From Hymenobacter edaphi (GTDB lineage Bacteria > Bacteroidota > Bacteroidia > Cytophagales > Hymenobacteraceae), in NCBI RefSeq assembly GCF_003258365.1, contig NZ_QHKM01000003.1, forward strand, positions 434,001 through 498,000: 64,000 nucleotides of DNA. The letters are read 5' to 3'. The notes below the pieces were generated by a model. It had not been told where the DNA came from. It saw nothing but the letters and a program-made list of their open reading frames with translations, and made no database searches. The position numbers and the translations under genes are program-made. The first letter of the stretch is position 1; each line of letters starts with the position of its first letter. This document shows positions 26,648-34,631 of this stretch, in pieces.

Positions 26648-27139
26648 TCAGGCGCTTTGGTGCCGCTGCCCGTAGCGGTGCGACTCCCGGCGCCGGGCCA
26701 TGCGCAGGCTCCAGCGGAAGGCCAGCACCCCGGCGGTGAGCAGCGTGGTAAATTTCGTGATTTCCAGCACGATGTAGGTTACGTGCTGGGAATTGGGCGG
26801 CTGCGGCTGACCAGCCAGCAGGGCTGCGGCGCGCACGTCGAGGGCGGGCAGCAGCCAGAGCGTCTGGGCCAGCAGCACGAGCACGGCCACCAGCAGCACC
26901 TGCCAGATGCGCGCCGGCACGCCCAGCAACCCGGCGCAGAGCAGGGCGGCCACGCTCAGGGCCAGCTCCACCTTGTTCAGGGCGTGGAACACGATGCGCC
27001 CGATGCCCACGCCCAGCGGCACGGTGATGCGCGGGGCGGTGAACTTCAACGGGGCTTCGAGAAAGGAAATGCCGGCCATCAGGCCCGCCCAGAGGAACAG
27101 GACCAGCACCAGCAGCAGGGAAAGGGTGGAAAAGCGCAT
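26648..27139 (-). CDS. Small four-helix membrane protein
   Basis: 163 residues with four hydrophobic segments (about 5-25, 50-75, 77-98, 125-148). The N-terminal block FLWAGLMAGISFLEAPLKF resembles DUF4149/TMEM205-like proteins (weak). The start at 27139 is the ATG of the first helix. Function unknown; pairing with the truncated haemoglobin and divergence from the cbb3 copper ATPase suggest a role in low-oxygen or nitrosative conditions. Confidence 0.7.
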   Translation of the reverse strand: MRFSTLSLLLVLVLFLWAGLMAGISFLEAPLKFTAPRITVPLGVGIGRIVFHALNKVELALSVAALLCAGLLGVPARIWQVLLVAVLVLLAQTLWLLPALDVRAAALLAGQPQPPNSQHVTYIVLEITKFTTLLTAGVLAFRWSLRMARRRESHRYGQRHQSA

Positions 27140-27202
27140 AACGGCGGCGAAACTAACGGACCCGGCCGGGAGCAGCGCCGGCCGGGCCCCGGAACAACGG
27201 CC

Positions 27203-27210
27203 CAAAGGTG
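27203..27210 (-). promoter_or_regulatory. -7-like box (CACCTTTG) for the haemoglobin operon
   Basis: One mismatch to TAnnTTTG on the minus strand, 63 bp before the ATG at 27139. The nearest FNR-like dyad is centred 34 bp upstream. Confidence 0.5.
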
Positions 27211-27234
27211 CGGCCGGGTTCGGGGCCCCGGCGC

Positions 27235-27246
27235 TGACGAGGATCA
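27235..27246. promoter_or_regulatory. FNR-like dyad TGACGAGGATCA
   Basis: First of two dyads between divergent operons. It is 34 bp from the -7-like box of the haemoglobin operon and 23 bp from the second dyad. Confidence 0.6.
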
Positions 27247-27257
27247 GCCCGGGCGGC

Positions 27258-27269
27258 TGACGTTCGTCA
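27258..27269. promoter_or_regulatory. FNR-like dyad TGACGTTCGTCA
   Basis: Near-perfect palindrome within GCTGACGTTCGTCAGC. Its centre is 33 bp from the GAACTTTG box at 27293-27300, the position of a class II activator. An identical 12-mer with the same geometry precedes ccoNO. Confidence 0.7.
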
Positions 27270-27292
27270 GCTTTTCGGCGCGGCCGGGCGGG

Positions 27293-27300
27293 GAACTTTG
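27293..27300 (+). promoter_or_regulatory. -7-like box (GAACTTTG) for the copper ATPase operon
   Basis: One mismatch to TAnnTTTG, 40 bp before the GTG start. A weak box fits an activator-dependent promoter. Confidence 0.5.
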
Positions 27301-27340
27301 CCGGACTACCAGCATCTGCCCTGGCAGTCAACTCCTTCGC

Positions 27341-29863
27341 GTGAACACCACCGCCGCACCCATCCGTACCGCCACCGGCTGCGCCCACTGCGGCGACGAC
27401 TGCCCCGACGAGCCCCTGCGGCTGCCGGCCCAGCCCGAGCTGGCGTTCTGCTGCGCGGGCTGCAAGGCCGTGTACGAGCTGCTCGACGCCAACAACCTCT
27501 GCCAGTACTACGCCCTCGGGGAGGAGCGCCCCGGCCAGAAAATCAAGCCCGTGGAGCTGCCCGGCCGCTTCGACTACCTCGACGCCGACTCGGTGCAGGC
27601 CCAGCTGCTGAGCTTCCGCTCCGCCGAGCTGGCCCGCCTCACCCTGCACCTGCCGCAGATGCACTGCGCCTCCTGCATCTACCTGCTGGAGCACCTTTAC
27701 CAGCTCGACGCGGGCGTGACGGAGGCGCGGGTGAACTTTCTGCGCAAGGAAATCAGCCTGAGCTACCGGCCCGCCGATACCTCGCTCAAGGCCGTGGTGA
27801 CGCTGCTGGCCAGCCTGGGCTACGAGCCGCAGATCAGCCTGGCCGAGCTGGGTGCTCAGCCCCACCACGGCAGCCGCCGCCTCTACTACCAGCTCGGGCT
27901 GGCGGGCTTCTGCTTCGGCAACGTGATGCTGCTGGCCTTCCCCGACTACCTCTCGTTCACCGACGAGCTGGCCCACGCGTTCGGCCGCTTTTTCGGCTAC
28001 CTGAGTTTGGTGCTGGCCCTGCCGGTGCTGCTCTACGCCGCCCAGGGCTTTTACCGCTCGGCCTGGGCCGGCCTGCGCCAGCGCTACATCAACCTCGATT
28101 TTCCCATCTGCCTCGGCCTGACTTCGCTCTTTGCCGTGAGCAGCTACGAGGTGCTCACCCAGCACGGCCCCGGCTACTTCGACTCGTTTACCGGGCTGGT
28201 GTTTTTCATGCTCATCGGCCAGTGGGTGCAGCAGCGCAGCTACGACGCGCTGCGCTTCGACCGCGACTTCACCTCCTACTTCCCGGTGGCCGTGACGCTG
28301 CTGACCGCGGAAGGCGAAAAGTCGGTGTCGGTGAAGGAGCTGCGGGTGGGCCAGCGCATCCGGGTGCGCAACCAGGAAGTCATTCCGGCCGACGCCATGC
28401 TCATGCGCGGCCGCGGGCAGATCGACTACGCCTTCGTGACCGGGGAATCGGTGCCGGTGGCCAAGGTGGCGGGCGAGGTGGTGTACGCCGGCGGCCGGCA
28501 GGTGGGGGAGGCCGTGGAGCTGGAAGTGGTGCGCGAGGTGTCGCAAGGCTACCTCACCCAGCTCTGGAACAACCCCGCCTTCCGGAAAGCCGACCAGCCG
28601 ACCCTGGAAACCTACGCCAACCGGGTGGGCCGCTACTTCGTGGCCGCCACCCTGCTGATTGCGGCCGGCGCCATCCTGTACTGGTACCCGCGGGATGAGC
28701 AGATGATGTGGCGGGCCTTTACGTCGGTGCTGGTCATTGCCTGTCCCTGCGCCCTGTCCCTGGCCACGCCCTTTGCCCTGGGCAGCGCCCTCACGGTGTT
28801 CGGCCGGCACCGCTTCTTCCTGAAAAACGCCGCCGTAGCCGAAACCCTGGGCCGCGCCACCACCATCGTGTTCGACAAAACCGGCACGCTTACCGACGTG
28901 CAGCGCTCGGCCGTGGAATACCGCGGCCCGGTGCTGAGCGCGCAGGAGCAGCAGGCCGTGGCGGCCGTAGCGGCCCAGAGCACGCACCCGCTCAGTCAGC
29001 GGCTGCTGCAGGAGCTGCCCGCCAGCGTGCTATCCGTCACTGATTTTGTGGAAGTGCCCGGCCAGGGTTTGCGCGGCGTGGTCGAGGGCATGATGGTGAA
29101 GGTCGGCTCGGCCGCTTTCGTGGGGGCGGGTGCAGTACCGACGGCTCCAGCCAATGCCGCCTCGCCAGCCCAGGGGTCAAACCTTGGGCAATCGATAGAG
29201 CAATCAGCTGGCGAACCGGAAATCAATGATCCTGCCGCCGATACCACCGACAATCTGCAGTCCCGGGTGTACGTGAGCCTCGCGGGCGACCTGCACGGCT
29301 GCTACCGGTTCCGCAACGTGTACCGCCGGGAGCTGGGCCCGGTGCTGGCCGACCTCGGCCGCCGCTACCGCCTGGCCGTACTCAGCGGCGACAACGACTC
29401 CGAGCAGGACCGCCTGCGCGAGCTGTTCGGGCCCGAGGCCGAGCTGCGCTTCCGCCAGACGCCCCAGCAGAAGCTCGACTACGTGGCCGCCCTCAAGGCC
29501 CGGGGCGAAACCGTGGTGATGGTGGGCGACGGGCTCAACGACGCGGGCGCCCTGCAGCAGGCCGACGCCGGCATTGCCCTCACCGACACGCTCACCAACT
29601 TCTCGCCCGCCTGCGACGCCATTCTCGACGCCGGCAGCTTCGGGCGGTTCGGCAGCTTCCTGCGCTTCACCCAGGATTGCCTGCAGGTGGTGCTGGCCAC
29701 CTTCGTGCTGTCGTTCATCTACAACGGCCTGGGCCTGGGCCTCGCGGTGCAGGGCCGGTTCACGCCCATCGTGTCGGCCATTCTGATGCCCATCAGCTCC
29801 CTGAGCGTGATGGTATTTGCCACCTTGCTGGTGCGGCTGGCCGCCCGCCGCCGCCGGCTCTAA
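27341..29863 (+). CDS. ccoI: Copper-translocating P-type ATPase for cbb3 oxidase assembly (CcoI/FixI type)
   Basis: 840 residues from the GTG at 27341. Order: N-terminal Cys-rich metal-binding domain (CAHCGDDCP...FCCAGCKAVYE), HMA-like domain with Cys109-x-x-Cys112, membrane helices, CPC motif (Cys468-Pro-Cys470), phosphorylation site Asp512 in DKTGTLTD, HP motif in STHPLSQ, and GDGLNDAGAL near the end. It exports copper to supply the oxidase. ccoS follows after 13 bp, which identifies the operon. A 38-bp palindromic repeat lies in frame in the nucleotide-binding domain (residues 607-620) within a Ala/Pro/Ser-rich linker of about 35 residues. Confidence 0.94.
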   Translation: MNTTAAPIRTATGCAHCGDDCPDEPLRLPAQPELAFCCAGCKAVYELLDANNLCQYYALGEERPGQKIKPVELPGRFDYLDADSVQAQLLSFRSAELARLTLHLPQMHCASCIYLLEHLYQLDAGVTEARVNFLRKEISLSYRPADTSLKAVVTLLASLGYEPQISLAELGAQPHHGSRRLYYQLGLAGFCFGNVMLLAFPDYLSFTDELAHAFGRFFGYLSLVLALPVLLYAAQGFYRSAWAGLRQRYINLDFPICLGLTSLFAVSSYEVLTQHGPGYFDSFTGLVFFMLIGQWVQQRSYDALRFDRDFTSYFPVAVTLLTAEGEKSVSVKELRVGQRIRVRNQEVIPADAMLMRGRGQIDYAFVTGESVPVAKVAGEVVYAGGRQVGEAVELEVVREVSQGYLTQLWNNPAFRKADQPTLETYANRVGRYFVAATLLIAAGAILYWYPRDEQMMWRAFTSVLVIACPCALSLATPFALGSALTVFGRHRFFLKNAAVAETLGRATTIVFDKTGTLTDVQRSAVEYRGPVLSAQEQQAVAAVAAQSTHPLSQRLLQELPASVLSVTDFVEVPGQGLRGVVEGMMVKVGSAAFVGAGAVPTAPANAASPAQGSNLGQSIEQSAGEPEINDPAADTTDNLQSRVYVSLAGDLHGCYRFRNVYRRELGPVLADLGRRYRLAVLSGDNDSEQDRLRELFGPEAELRFRQTPQQKLDYVAALKARGETVVMVGDGLNDAGALQQADAGIALTDTLTNFSPACDAILDAGSFGRFGSFLRFTQDCLQVVLATFVLSFIYNGLGLGLAVQGRFTPIVSAILMPISSLSVMVFATLLVRLAARRRRL
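29161..29198 (-). repeat. Palindromic repeat inside ccoI
   Basis: Matches the intergenic repeat at 53105-53142, read on the other strand, at 33 of 38 positions: core CCCAGGG..AAACC.TGGGC followed by AATCGATAG. The reading frame stays open through it. Confidence 0.8.
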
Positions 29864-29876
29864 CCTTCGCTGAATC

Positions 29877-30038
29877 ATGGAAATCATCTTCGCCCTCATC
29901 ACCATCTCGCTATGCGTGGCGGTACTTTTCCTGCTGGCCTTCGTGTGGGCCGTGCGCAGCAATCAGTACGACGACACCTACACGCCCGCCGTGCGGATGC
30001 TGTTCGACGACCCCCAGGAGGAAAAACCGGCACCGTAG
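29877..30038 (+). CDS. ccoS: cbb3 oxidase assembly protein CcoS
   Basis: 53 residues, easily missed because of its length. One N-terminal membrane helix (about 3-24) is followed by the family block WAVRSNQYDD and a short acidic tail (MLFDDPQEEKP). CcoS is needed for cofactor insertion into cbb3 oxidase. It starts 13 bp after ccoI, the standard ccoI-ccoS order. Confidence 0.93.
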   Translation: MEIIFALITISLCVAVLFLLAFVWAVRSNQYDDTYTPAVRMLFDDPQEEKPAP

Positions 30039-30048
30039 CGGGCGTCGT

Positions 30049-30082
30049 TATCGATAGCCCAGGGTTTAAACTCTGGGCTAGT
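30049..30082. repeat. Palindromic repeat (CCAGGGTTTAAAC type)
   Basis: TATCGATAGCCCAGGG core with TTTAAA centre, directly after ccoS. Same family as 29161-29198, 42491-42525 and 53105-53142. Confidence 0.8.
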
Positions 30083-30158
30083 CAGGACCCGGTGTTACCC
30101 TTTTGCCGGGCTGGTCGTACGCAAGAGGCAGCGGGGCCAATGCCCGCGCCCGACCTTT

Positions 30159-30593
30159 ATGCAACACCAGACCAAAACCACCACTCTGCAGGACGCCGCT
30201 CGCAATATCCTAGGCACTTTCATGCTCACGGCCGGCACCGGTCACCTCACCTTCGCCCGGCGCGAGTTCCAGGCCCAGGTACCCGATTTCGTGCCGCTCG
30301 ACAAGGATACCACCGTGCTGCTCTCGGGCGTGGCCGAAATCGGGATGGGGCTCGCGCTGCTGCTCTGGAAGCGGGAGCGGGCCCTGCTGGGCCTGGGACT
30401 GGGCGCGTTCTACGTGGCGGTATTCCCTGGCAATGTGCACCAGTACACTCACCACATTGACGCCTTTGGCCTTGATACCGACGAGAAGCGCCTGGCGCGG
30501 CTGTTCTTCCAACCGGTGCTGGTGGCCTGGGCCCTGTGGAGCACCGGCGCGCTGAAGGCGCTGTGGCAGAGCCGCCAGCAGAAGAAACATTAG
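30159..30593 (+). CDS. DoxX-family membrane protein
   Basis: 144 residues with four hydrophobic segments and a DoxX-like layout (FMLTAGTGHLTFARREF, then GVAEIGMGLALLLWKRERAL and FPGNVHQYTHH). DoxX relatives are linked to redox homeostasis in the membrane. It sits between ccoS and ccoNO in the same direction, so it may be coexpressed, but it is not a usual member of the cco cluster. Confidence 0.8.
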   Translation: MQHQTKTTTLQDAARNILGTFMLTAGTGHLTFARREFQAQVPDFVPLDKDTTVLLSGVAEIGMGLALLLWKRERALLGLGLGAFYVAVFPGNVHQYTHHIDAFGLDTDEKRLARLFFQPVLVAWALWSTGALKALWQSRQQKKH

Positions 30594-30785
30594 AACGTCA
30601 TCCTGAGGCGTAGCCGAAGGACCTTCCTCGCATCCCGCACCAACTGATAAGCGCAGCCACCAACGCCCTTTCGTCCGGGCATGGTGGCTGCGCTTCTGCA
30701 TTATCGAAAAAGCGTCGGCACTTCGTAGGCCGCGGCAGTGCGGGGTGGGAGGAAGGTCCTTCGCGTTGCTCAGGATGACGTTGTT
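30594..30785. repeat. CGTCAT-type long inverted repeat
   Basis: Begins AACGTCATCCTGAGGCG and AAGGACCTTCCTC; ends GAGGAAGGTCCTTCG and CTCAGGATGACGTT. An inner pair (AAGCGCAGCCACCA / TGGTGGCTGCGCTT) extends the stem. Same family as 36082-36239. Confidence 0.8.
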
Positions 30786-30822
30786 TTCCGACGCTAGCTA
30801 ACTGTTCCACCAGCCCGGCGCC

Positions 30823-30857
30823 TGACATCAATCAGCCCGTTGGCCTGACGTTCGTCA
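30823..30857. promoter_or_regulatory. Tandem FNR-like dyads before ccoNO
   Basis: TGACATCAATCA (30823-30834) and TGACGTTCGTCA (30846-30857), 23 bp between centres, exactly as at 27235-27269. The inner dyad is centred 33 bp upstream of the GAGTTTTG box. Confidence 0.7.
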
Positions 30858-30880
30858 TCTTTTGCCGCCGGCCCGATTCG

Positions 30881-30888
30881 GAGTTTTG
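30881..30888 (+). promoter_or_regulatory. -7-like box (GAGTTTTG) for ccoNO
   Basis: One mismatch to TAnnTTTG, 29 bp before the ATG of ccoNO; same GAnnTTTG form as the ccoI promoter. Confidence 0.55.
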
Positions 30889-30917
30889 TCCTACTTCAAA
30901 ACAACCCGTTTCGCGCT

Positions 30918-33110
30918 ATGGCTGTGCTGGCTCCAGCGAAACTGCCGGGGGAGGAAAAACCTCTTGCCAAGGCCGTTCTCGCATCATTTTACGACAACAA
31001 AATCGTCCGGGACTTCGGCGTTGCTACCGTGTTCTGGGGCATTGCCGGCATGCTTATCGGCGTCATTGCCGCGTTTCAGCTGGCCCGGCCCGAGCTGAAC
31101 ATGGGCATGCCCTATACCACCTTCGGCCGCATCCGCCCGCTGCACACCAACGCCGTCATCTTCGCCTTCGTCGGCAACGGCATCTTCACCGGGGTGTACT
31201 ACTCGCTGCAGCGCCTGTGCAAGACGCGCATGTTCTCGGACGTGCTCAGCAAAATCCACTTCTGGGGCTGGCAGCTCATCATCGTGTCGGCCGTGGCCAC
31301 CCTGCCGCTGGGCTTCACTACCTCCAAGGAGTACGCCGAGCTGGAGTGGCCCATCGACATTGCCATTACGCTCGTCTGGGTGGTGTTCGGCTGGAACATG
31401 TTCGGCACCATTGCCCGCCGCAAGGAAAAGCACCTGTACGTGGGCATCTGGTTTTACATTGCCACCTTCCTGACGGTGGCTGTGCTGCACATCGTCAACT
31501 CGATGGCCATTCCGGTGAGTTTCCTGAAAAGCTACTCGCTCTACGCCGGGGTGCAGGACGCGCTGGTGCAGTGGTGGTACGGCCACAACGCGGTGGCCTT
31601 CTTCCTGACCACGCCCTACCTGGGGCTGATGTACTACTTCCTGCCCAAGGCGGCGGAGCGCCCGGTGTACTCGTACCGGCTGAGCATCATTCACTTCTGG
31701 TCCCTGATTTTCATCTACATCTGGGCCGGCCCGCACCACCTGCTCTACACCGCCCTGCCCGACTGGGCCCAGAGCCTGGGCGTGGTTTTCTCCATCATGC
31801 TCATCGCGCCCAGCTGGGGCGGCATGATCAACGGCCTGCTCACCCTGCGCGGCGCCTGGGACAAGGTGCGGCAGGAGCCCATCCTGAAGTTTATGGTGGT
31901 GGCCATTACGGCCTACGGCATGGCCACTTTCGAGGGCCCGATGCTGAGCCTGAAGAACGTCAACGCCATTGCGCACTTCACCGACTGGATTGTGGCCCAC
32001 GTGCACGTGGGGGCCCTGGGCTGGAACGGCTTTTTGACCTTCGCCGTGCTCTACTGGCTGTGGCCGCGCCTCTACCAGACCCCGATTCACTCGCGCAAGC
32101 TGCAGAACGTGCACTTCTGGCTGGGCACCCTGGGCATCCTGTTCTACGCCCTGCCCATGTACTGGGCCGGCTTTACGCAGGGCCTGATGTGGAAGCAGTT
32201 CAACGAGGAAGGCCTGCTGCAGTACGCCAACTTCCTGGAAACGGTGATGCAGATTGTGCCGATGTACTACCTGCGCGGCATCGGCGGGGTGCTCTACCTG
32301 AGCGGGGTGTTCCTGATGGTCTACAACCTCTGGCAGACCGCCAAAACCGGTACCCTGCTGGCCAACGAGAAATTCCACGCCCCCGTGGTTATCGACCACG
32401 CGCACAGCCACGCGGGCGGGCACTGGCACCGCTGGATTGAGCGCCGCCCCGTGCAGCTGAGCATCGGCGCCACCGTGGCCATCCTCATCGGTGGCGCGGT
32501 GGAAATGGTGCCGACCTTCATGATCAAGTCGAACGTGCCCACCATTGCCGCGGTGAAGCCCTATACCTCGCTGGAGCTGGAAGGCCGCGACCTGTACATC
32601 CGCGAGGGCTGCGTGAACTGCCACACCCAGATGGTGCGCCCCTTCCGCTCCGAAACCGAGCGCTACGGCGAGTACAGCAAAGCCGGCGAGTTTGTGTACG
32701 ACCGGCCCTTCCTCTGGGGCTCCAAGCGCACCGGGCCCGATTTGCACCGCGTGGGCCAGAAATACCCGCACTCCTGGCACTACAACCACATGCTGGACCC
32801 CACCAGCATGTCGCCCGGCTCCATCATGCCGCCCTATCCCTGGCTGCTGGAAAACGACCTCGACTACGCCGACACGCCCGCCAAAATCAGCGCCCTGCGC
32901 AAGCTCGGCACGCCCTACCCCGCGGGCTTCGAGCAAGTGGCCGTGCAGGAAGCCCGGAAGCAGGCCGCCGGCATCGTGGCCGACCTCGCCAAAGAGGATA
33001 TCCAGGTGAAATCGGACAAGGAAATCGTGGCCCTGATTGCCTACCTGCAGCGCCTCGGCACCGACATCAAAGTGAAGGACGAACAGGCCGCCGTGGCCGC
33101 CACTGAATAA
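30918..33110 (+). CDS. ccoNO: cbb3-type cytochrome c oxidase, fused subunits I and II (CcoN-CcoO)
   Basis: 730 residues. Residues 1 to about 500 are CcoN with 12 helices and the haem/CuB ligands: His in RPLHTNAV, WWYGHNAVAFF, AGPHHLLY and VAHVHVGALGWNG. After a His-rich linker (DHAHSHAGGHWH) and one more helix comes CcoO with the haem c site Cys565-Val-Asn-Cys568-His569 and an axial Met candidate in SPGSIMPPYPWL. The fusion is common in Bacteroidota. It reduces O2 at the cytoplasmic membrane with high affinity. Confidence 0.97.
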   Translation: MAVLAPAKLPGEEKPLAKAVLASFYDNKIVRDFGVATVFWGIAGMLIGVIAAFQLARPELNMGMPYTTFGRIRPLHTNAVIFAFVGNGIFTGVYYSLQRLCKTRMFSDVLSKIHFWGWQLIIVSAVATLPLGFTTSKEYAELEWPIDIAITLVWVVFGWNMFGTIARRKEKHLYVGIWFYIATFLTVAVLHIVNSMAIPVSFLKSYSLYAGVQDALVQWWYGHNAVAFFLTTPYLGLMYYFLPKAAERPVYSYRLSIIHFWSLIFIYIWAGPHHLLYTALPDWAQSLGVVFSIMLIAPSWGGMINGLLTLRGAWDKVRQEPILKFMVVAITAYGMATFEGPMLSLKNVNAIAHFTDWIVAHVHVGALGWNGFLTFAVLYWLWPRLYQTPIHSRKLQNVHFWLGTLGILFYALPMYWAGFTQGLMWKQFNEEGLLQYANFLETVMQIVPMYYLRGIGGVLYLSGVFLMVYNLWQTAKTGTLLANEKFHAPVVIDHAHSHAGGHWHRWIERRPVQLSIGATVAILIGGAVEMVPTFMIKSNVPTIAAVKPYTSLELEGRDLYIREGCVNCHTQMVRPFRSETERYGEYSKAGEFVYDRPFLWGSKRTGPDLHRVGQKYPHSWHYNHMLDPTSMSPGSIMPPYPWLLENDLDYADTPAKISALRKLGTPYPAGFEQVAVQEARKQAAGIVADLAKEDIQVKSDKEIVALIAYLQRLGTDIKVKDEQAAVAATE

Positions 33111-33126
33111 AGCCGACAACGCACGG

Positions 33127-33234
33127 GGTAGCGCGGGCTTTAGCCCGCGTCCGGCAGATAGTAATCCTAATCGTTCGGGCTCTGGTCGTGCTGCGACAAC
33201 CGCCCGGCCGGACGCGGGCTCAGGCCCGCGCTAC
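33127..33234. repeat. GCGGGCTTTAGCCCGC-type inverted repeat
   Basis: Two palindromic words, TAGCGCGGGCTTTAGCCCGC (from 33129) and GCGGGCTCAGGCCCGCGCTA (to 33233), face each other across 50 bp between ccoNO and ccoQ. The two arms also pair with each other. Confidence 0.75.
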
Positions 33235-33254
33235 AGCAATCAACGTCACCGACC

Positions 33255-33458
33255 ATGTACAAGAACGTTCTGGAGGGCATTGCGGGCATCGAAATCTACC
33301 CGCTCATCTCCTTCGCCATTTTCTTTCTCTTCTTCCTGGCTCTGCTGGTGTACGTGTGCATCGTCAGCCGCCAGCACATCCAGGCCATGAAGCAGCTGCC
33401 GCTGCAGGGCGACGAGCCCGCCGCGCCGGCCCAAACGAAAGGAGGTGCGCTGTGCTAA
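33255..33458 (+). CDS. ccoQ: cbb3 oxidase small subunit, CcoQ-like
   Basis: 67 residues with one membrane helix (about 17-38) followed by a short basic-then-Pro/Ala tail. The position between ccoNO and ccoP identifies it; the sequence of CcoQ is poorly conserved. It stabilises the oxidase complex. Its 3' end contains the GGAGG that serves ccoP, and the two genes overlap by 7 bp. Confidence 0.85.
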   Translation: MYKNVLEGIAGIEIYPLISFAIFFLFFLALLVYVCIVSRQHIQAMKQLPLQGDEPAAPAQTKGGALC

Positions 33459-34360
33459 CGCGTAAGCTACCCCTCGGCGCGCTGCTGGCCCTGAGCGCCC
33501 TGCTGAGCACCGCCGCCCGGGCCCAGGACGCGGCCCCCGCCGCCCCGGCTGCCGACGCCGCTAAACCAGCCGCCGATACCGGCGCCGACCTCACGGCCAT
33601 GCTCTGGCTGATGGGCGGGCTGACCGGCCTCATCATCTTCGTGCTGCTGATGCTCTTTGCGCTGCTCTGGCAGATGCGCCCGCTGCTGCGCCAGGTCTAC
33701 GCCCTGCCCAGCATCCGCGAAGCGTGGTACGGCCGGGCCCTGGGCCTGTTTTTGGGCGACCCGGTGGGGCTGACCGGCAAGTACCAGGAGGACGTCATGG
33801 CCGGGCACGACTACGACGGCATTACCGAGTACGACAACGACCTGCCGCCCTGGTGGAAGTACGGCTTCTACCTCACCATCGTGTTTGGTGTCGTGTATTT
33901 CGTGCACTTCCACGTGACGCAGGACGGCCAGCTGAGCCAGGCCGAGTACCAGCACGAAATGGCCGAAGCGGCCCTGCTCTCGGCCCAGCTCGGCGCCAAC
34001 GACGACCCCAACAAGCCCACCGACTACCAGCGCCTGACCGCCGCGGCCGACATCGATGCGGGCAAAACCATCTTCGCCCAGAACTGCGCCGCCTGCCACG
34101 GGCAGAGCGCCGAAGGCAAAGTCGGCCCGAACCTGACCGATGAATACTGGCTGCACGGCGGCGACGTGAACAAAGTGTACCACACCGTGAAGTACGGCGT
34201 GCAGGGCAAGGGCATGGTGGCCTGGAAGGGCAAGCTGTCTTCGAAACAGATGCTGCAGGTGGCCTCCTATATCCTCACCCTGCAGGGCTCGAAGCCGGCA
34301 GGCGCCAAGGCGCCGCAGGGCGAGAAGGAAGCCGTCGGCAAACCCGTGGCCAAGCTGTGA
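33452..34360 (+). CDS. ccoP: cbb3 oxidase subunit III (CcoP), cytochrome c
   Basis: 302 residues from a GTG start with GGAGG at 33441-33445, overlapping ccoQ. N-terminal hydrophobic segment (possible signal), second helix about 48-72, third about 130-150 (WWKYGFYLTIVFGVVYFV), then a cytochrome c domain with Cys212-Ala-Ala-Cys215-His216 and a distal Met candidate in GMVAWKG. Only one haem c site is seen, whereas proteobacterial CcoP has two; single-haem CcoP is normal in Bacteroidota. Confidence 0.94.
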   Translation: MLTRKLPLGALLALSALLSTAARAQDAAPAAPAADAAKPAADTGADLTAMLWLMGGLTGLIIFVLLMLFALLWQMRPLLRQVYALPSIREAWYGRALGLFLGDPVGLTGKYQEDVMAGHDYDGITEYDNDLPPWWKYGFYLTIVFGVVYFVHFHVTQDGQLSQAEYQHEMAEAALLSAQLGANDDPNKPTDYQRLTAAADIDAGKTIFAQNCAACHGQSAEGKVGPNLTDEYWLHGGDVNKVYHTVKYGVQGKGMVAWKGKLSSKQMLQVASYILTLQGSKPAGAKAPQGEKEAVGKPVAKL

Positions 34361-34371
34361 ACTGGAAATGT

Positions 34372-34404
34372 TGAACGTCATGCTGAGCCCCGCCGAAGCA
34401 TGAC
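34372..34404. repeat. Short CGTCAT-type repeat
   Basis: AACGTCATGCTGAGCCCCGC then GAAGCATGACG. A truncated relative of the longer copies at 44845-45040. The rest of the 270-bp gap before ccoG shows nothing recognisable. Confidence 0.55.
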
Positions 34405-34631
34405 GAAATAAACAACAGCCCGCGGCGGCACCTCCTTCCCCTCGCCGTGCGCCCGAACGCTGCTCTCAGCACAGCCCACGTTCGGGCGAGCCGCCGGCCC
34501 ACCTGCCGGCGGCGGGCTCTTGGGGCTTCCTGGATGGCCGCCGCGCCGCCCACCAGCACAGTGCAGCAGACAACTCCTAACATCCCCGACAGTCGGCGCC
34601 CTTTTTCGGAGAGCAAGCCTGGGGAATCCTC

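Noticed and set aside
27140-27340. Extended N-terminus of the copper ATPase by an open frame reaching back to 26657
   Set aside because: The upstream part overlaps the divergent membrane-protein gene and contains the promoter; the family start matches the GTG at 27341.
30984-33119. 711-codon open frame antisense to ccoNO
   Set aside because: Shadow of the CcoN-CcoO coding strand; His/Gly/Val-rich with no recognisable fold.
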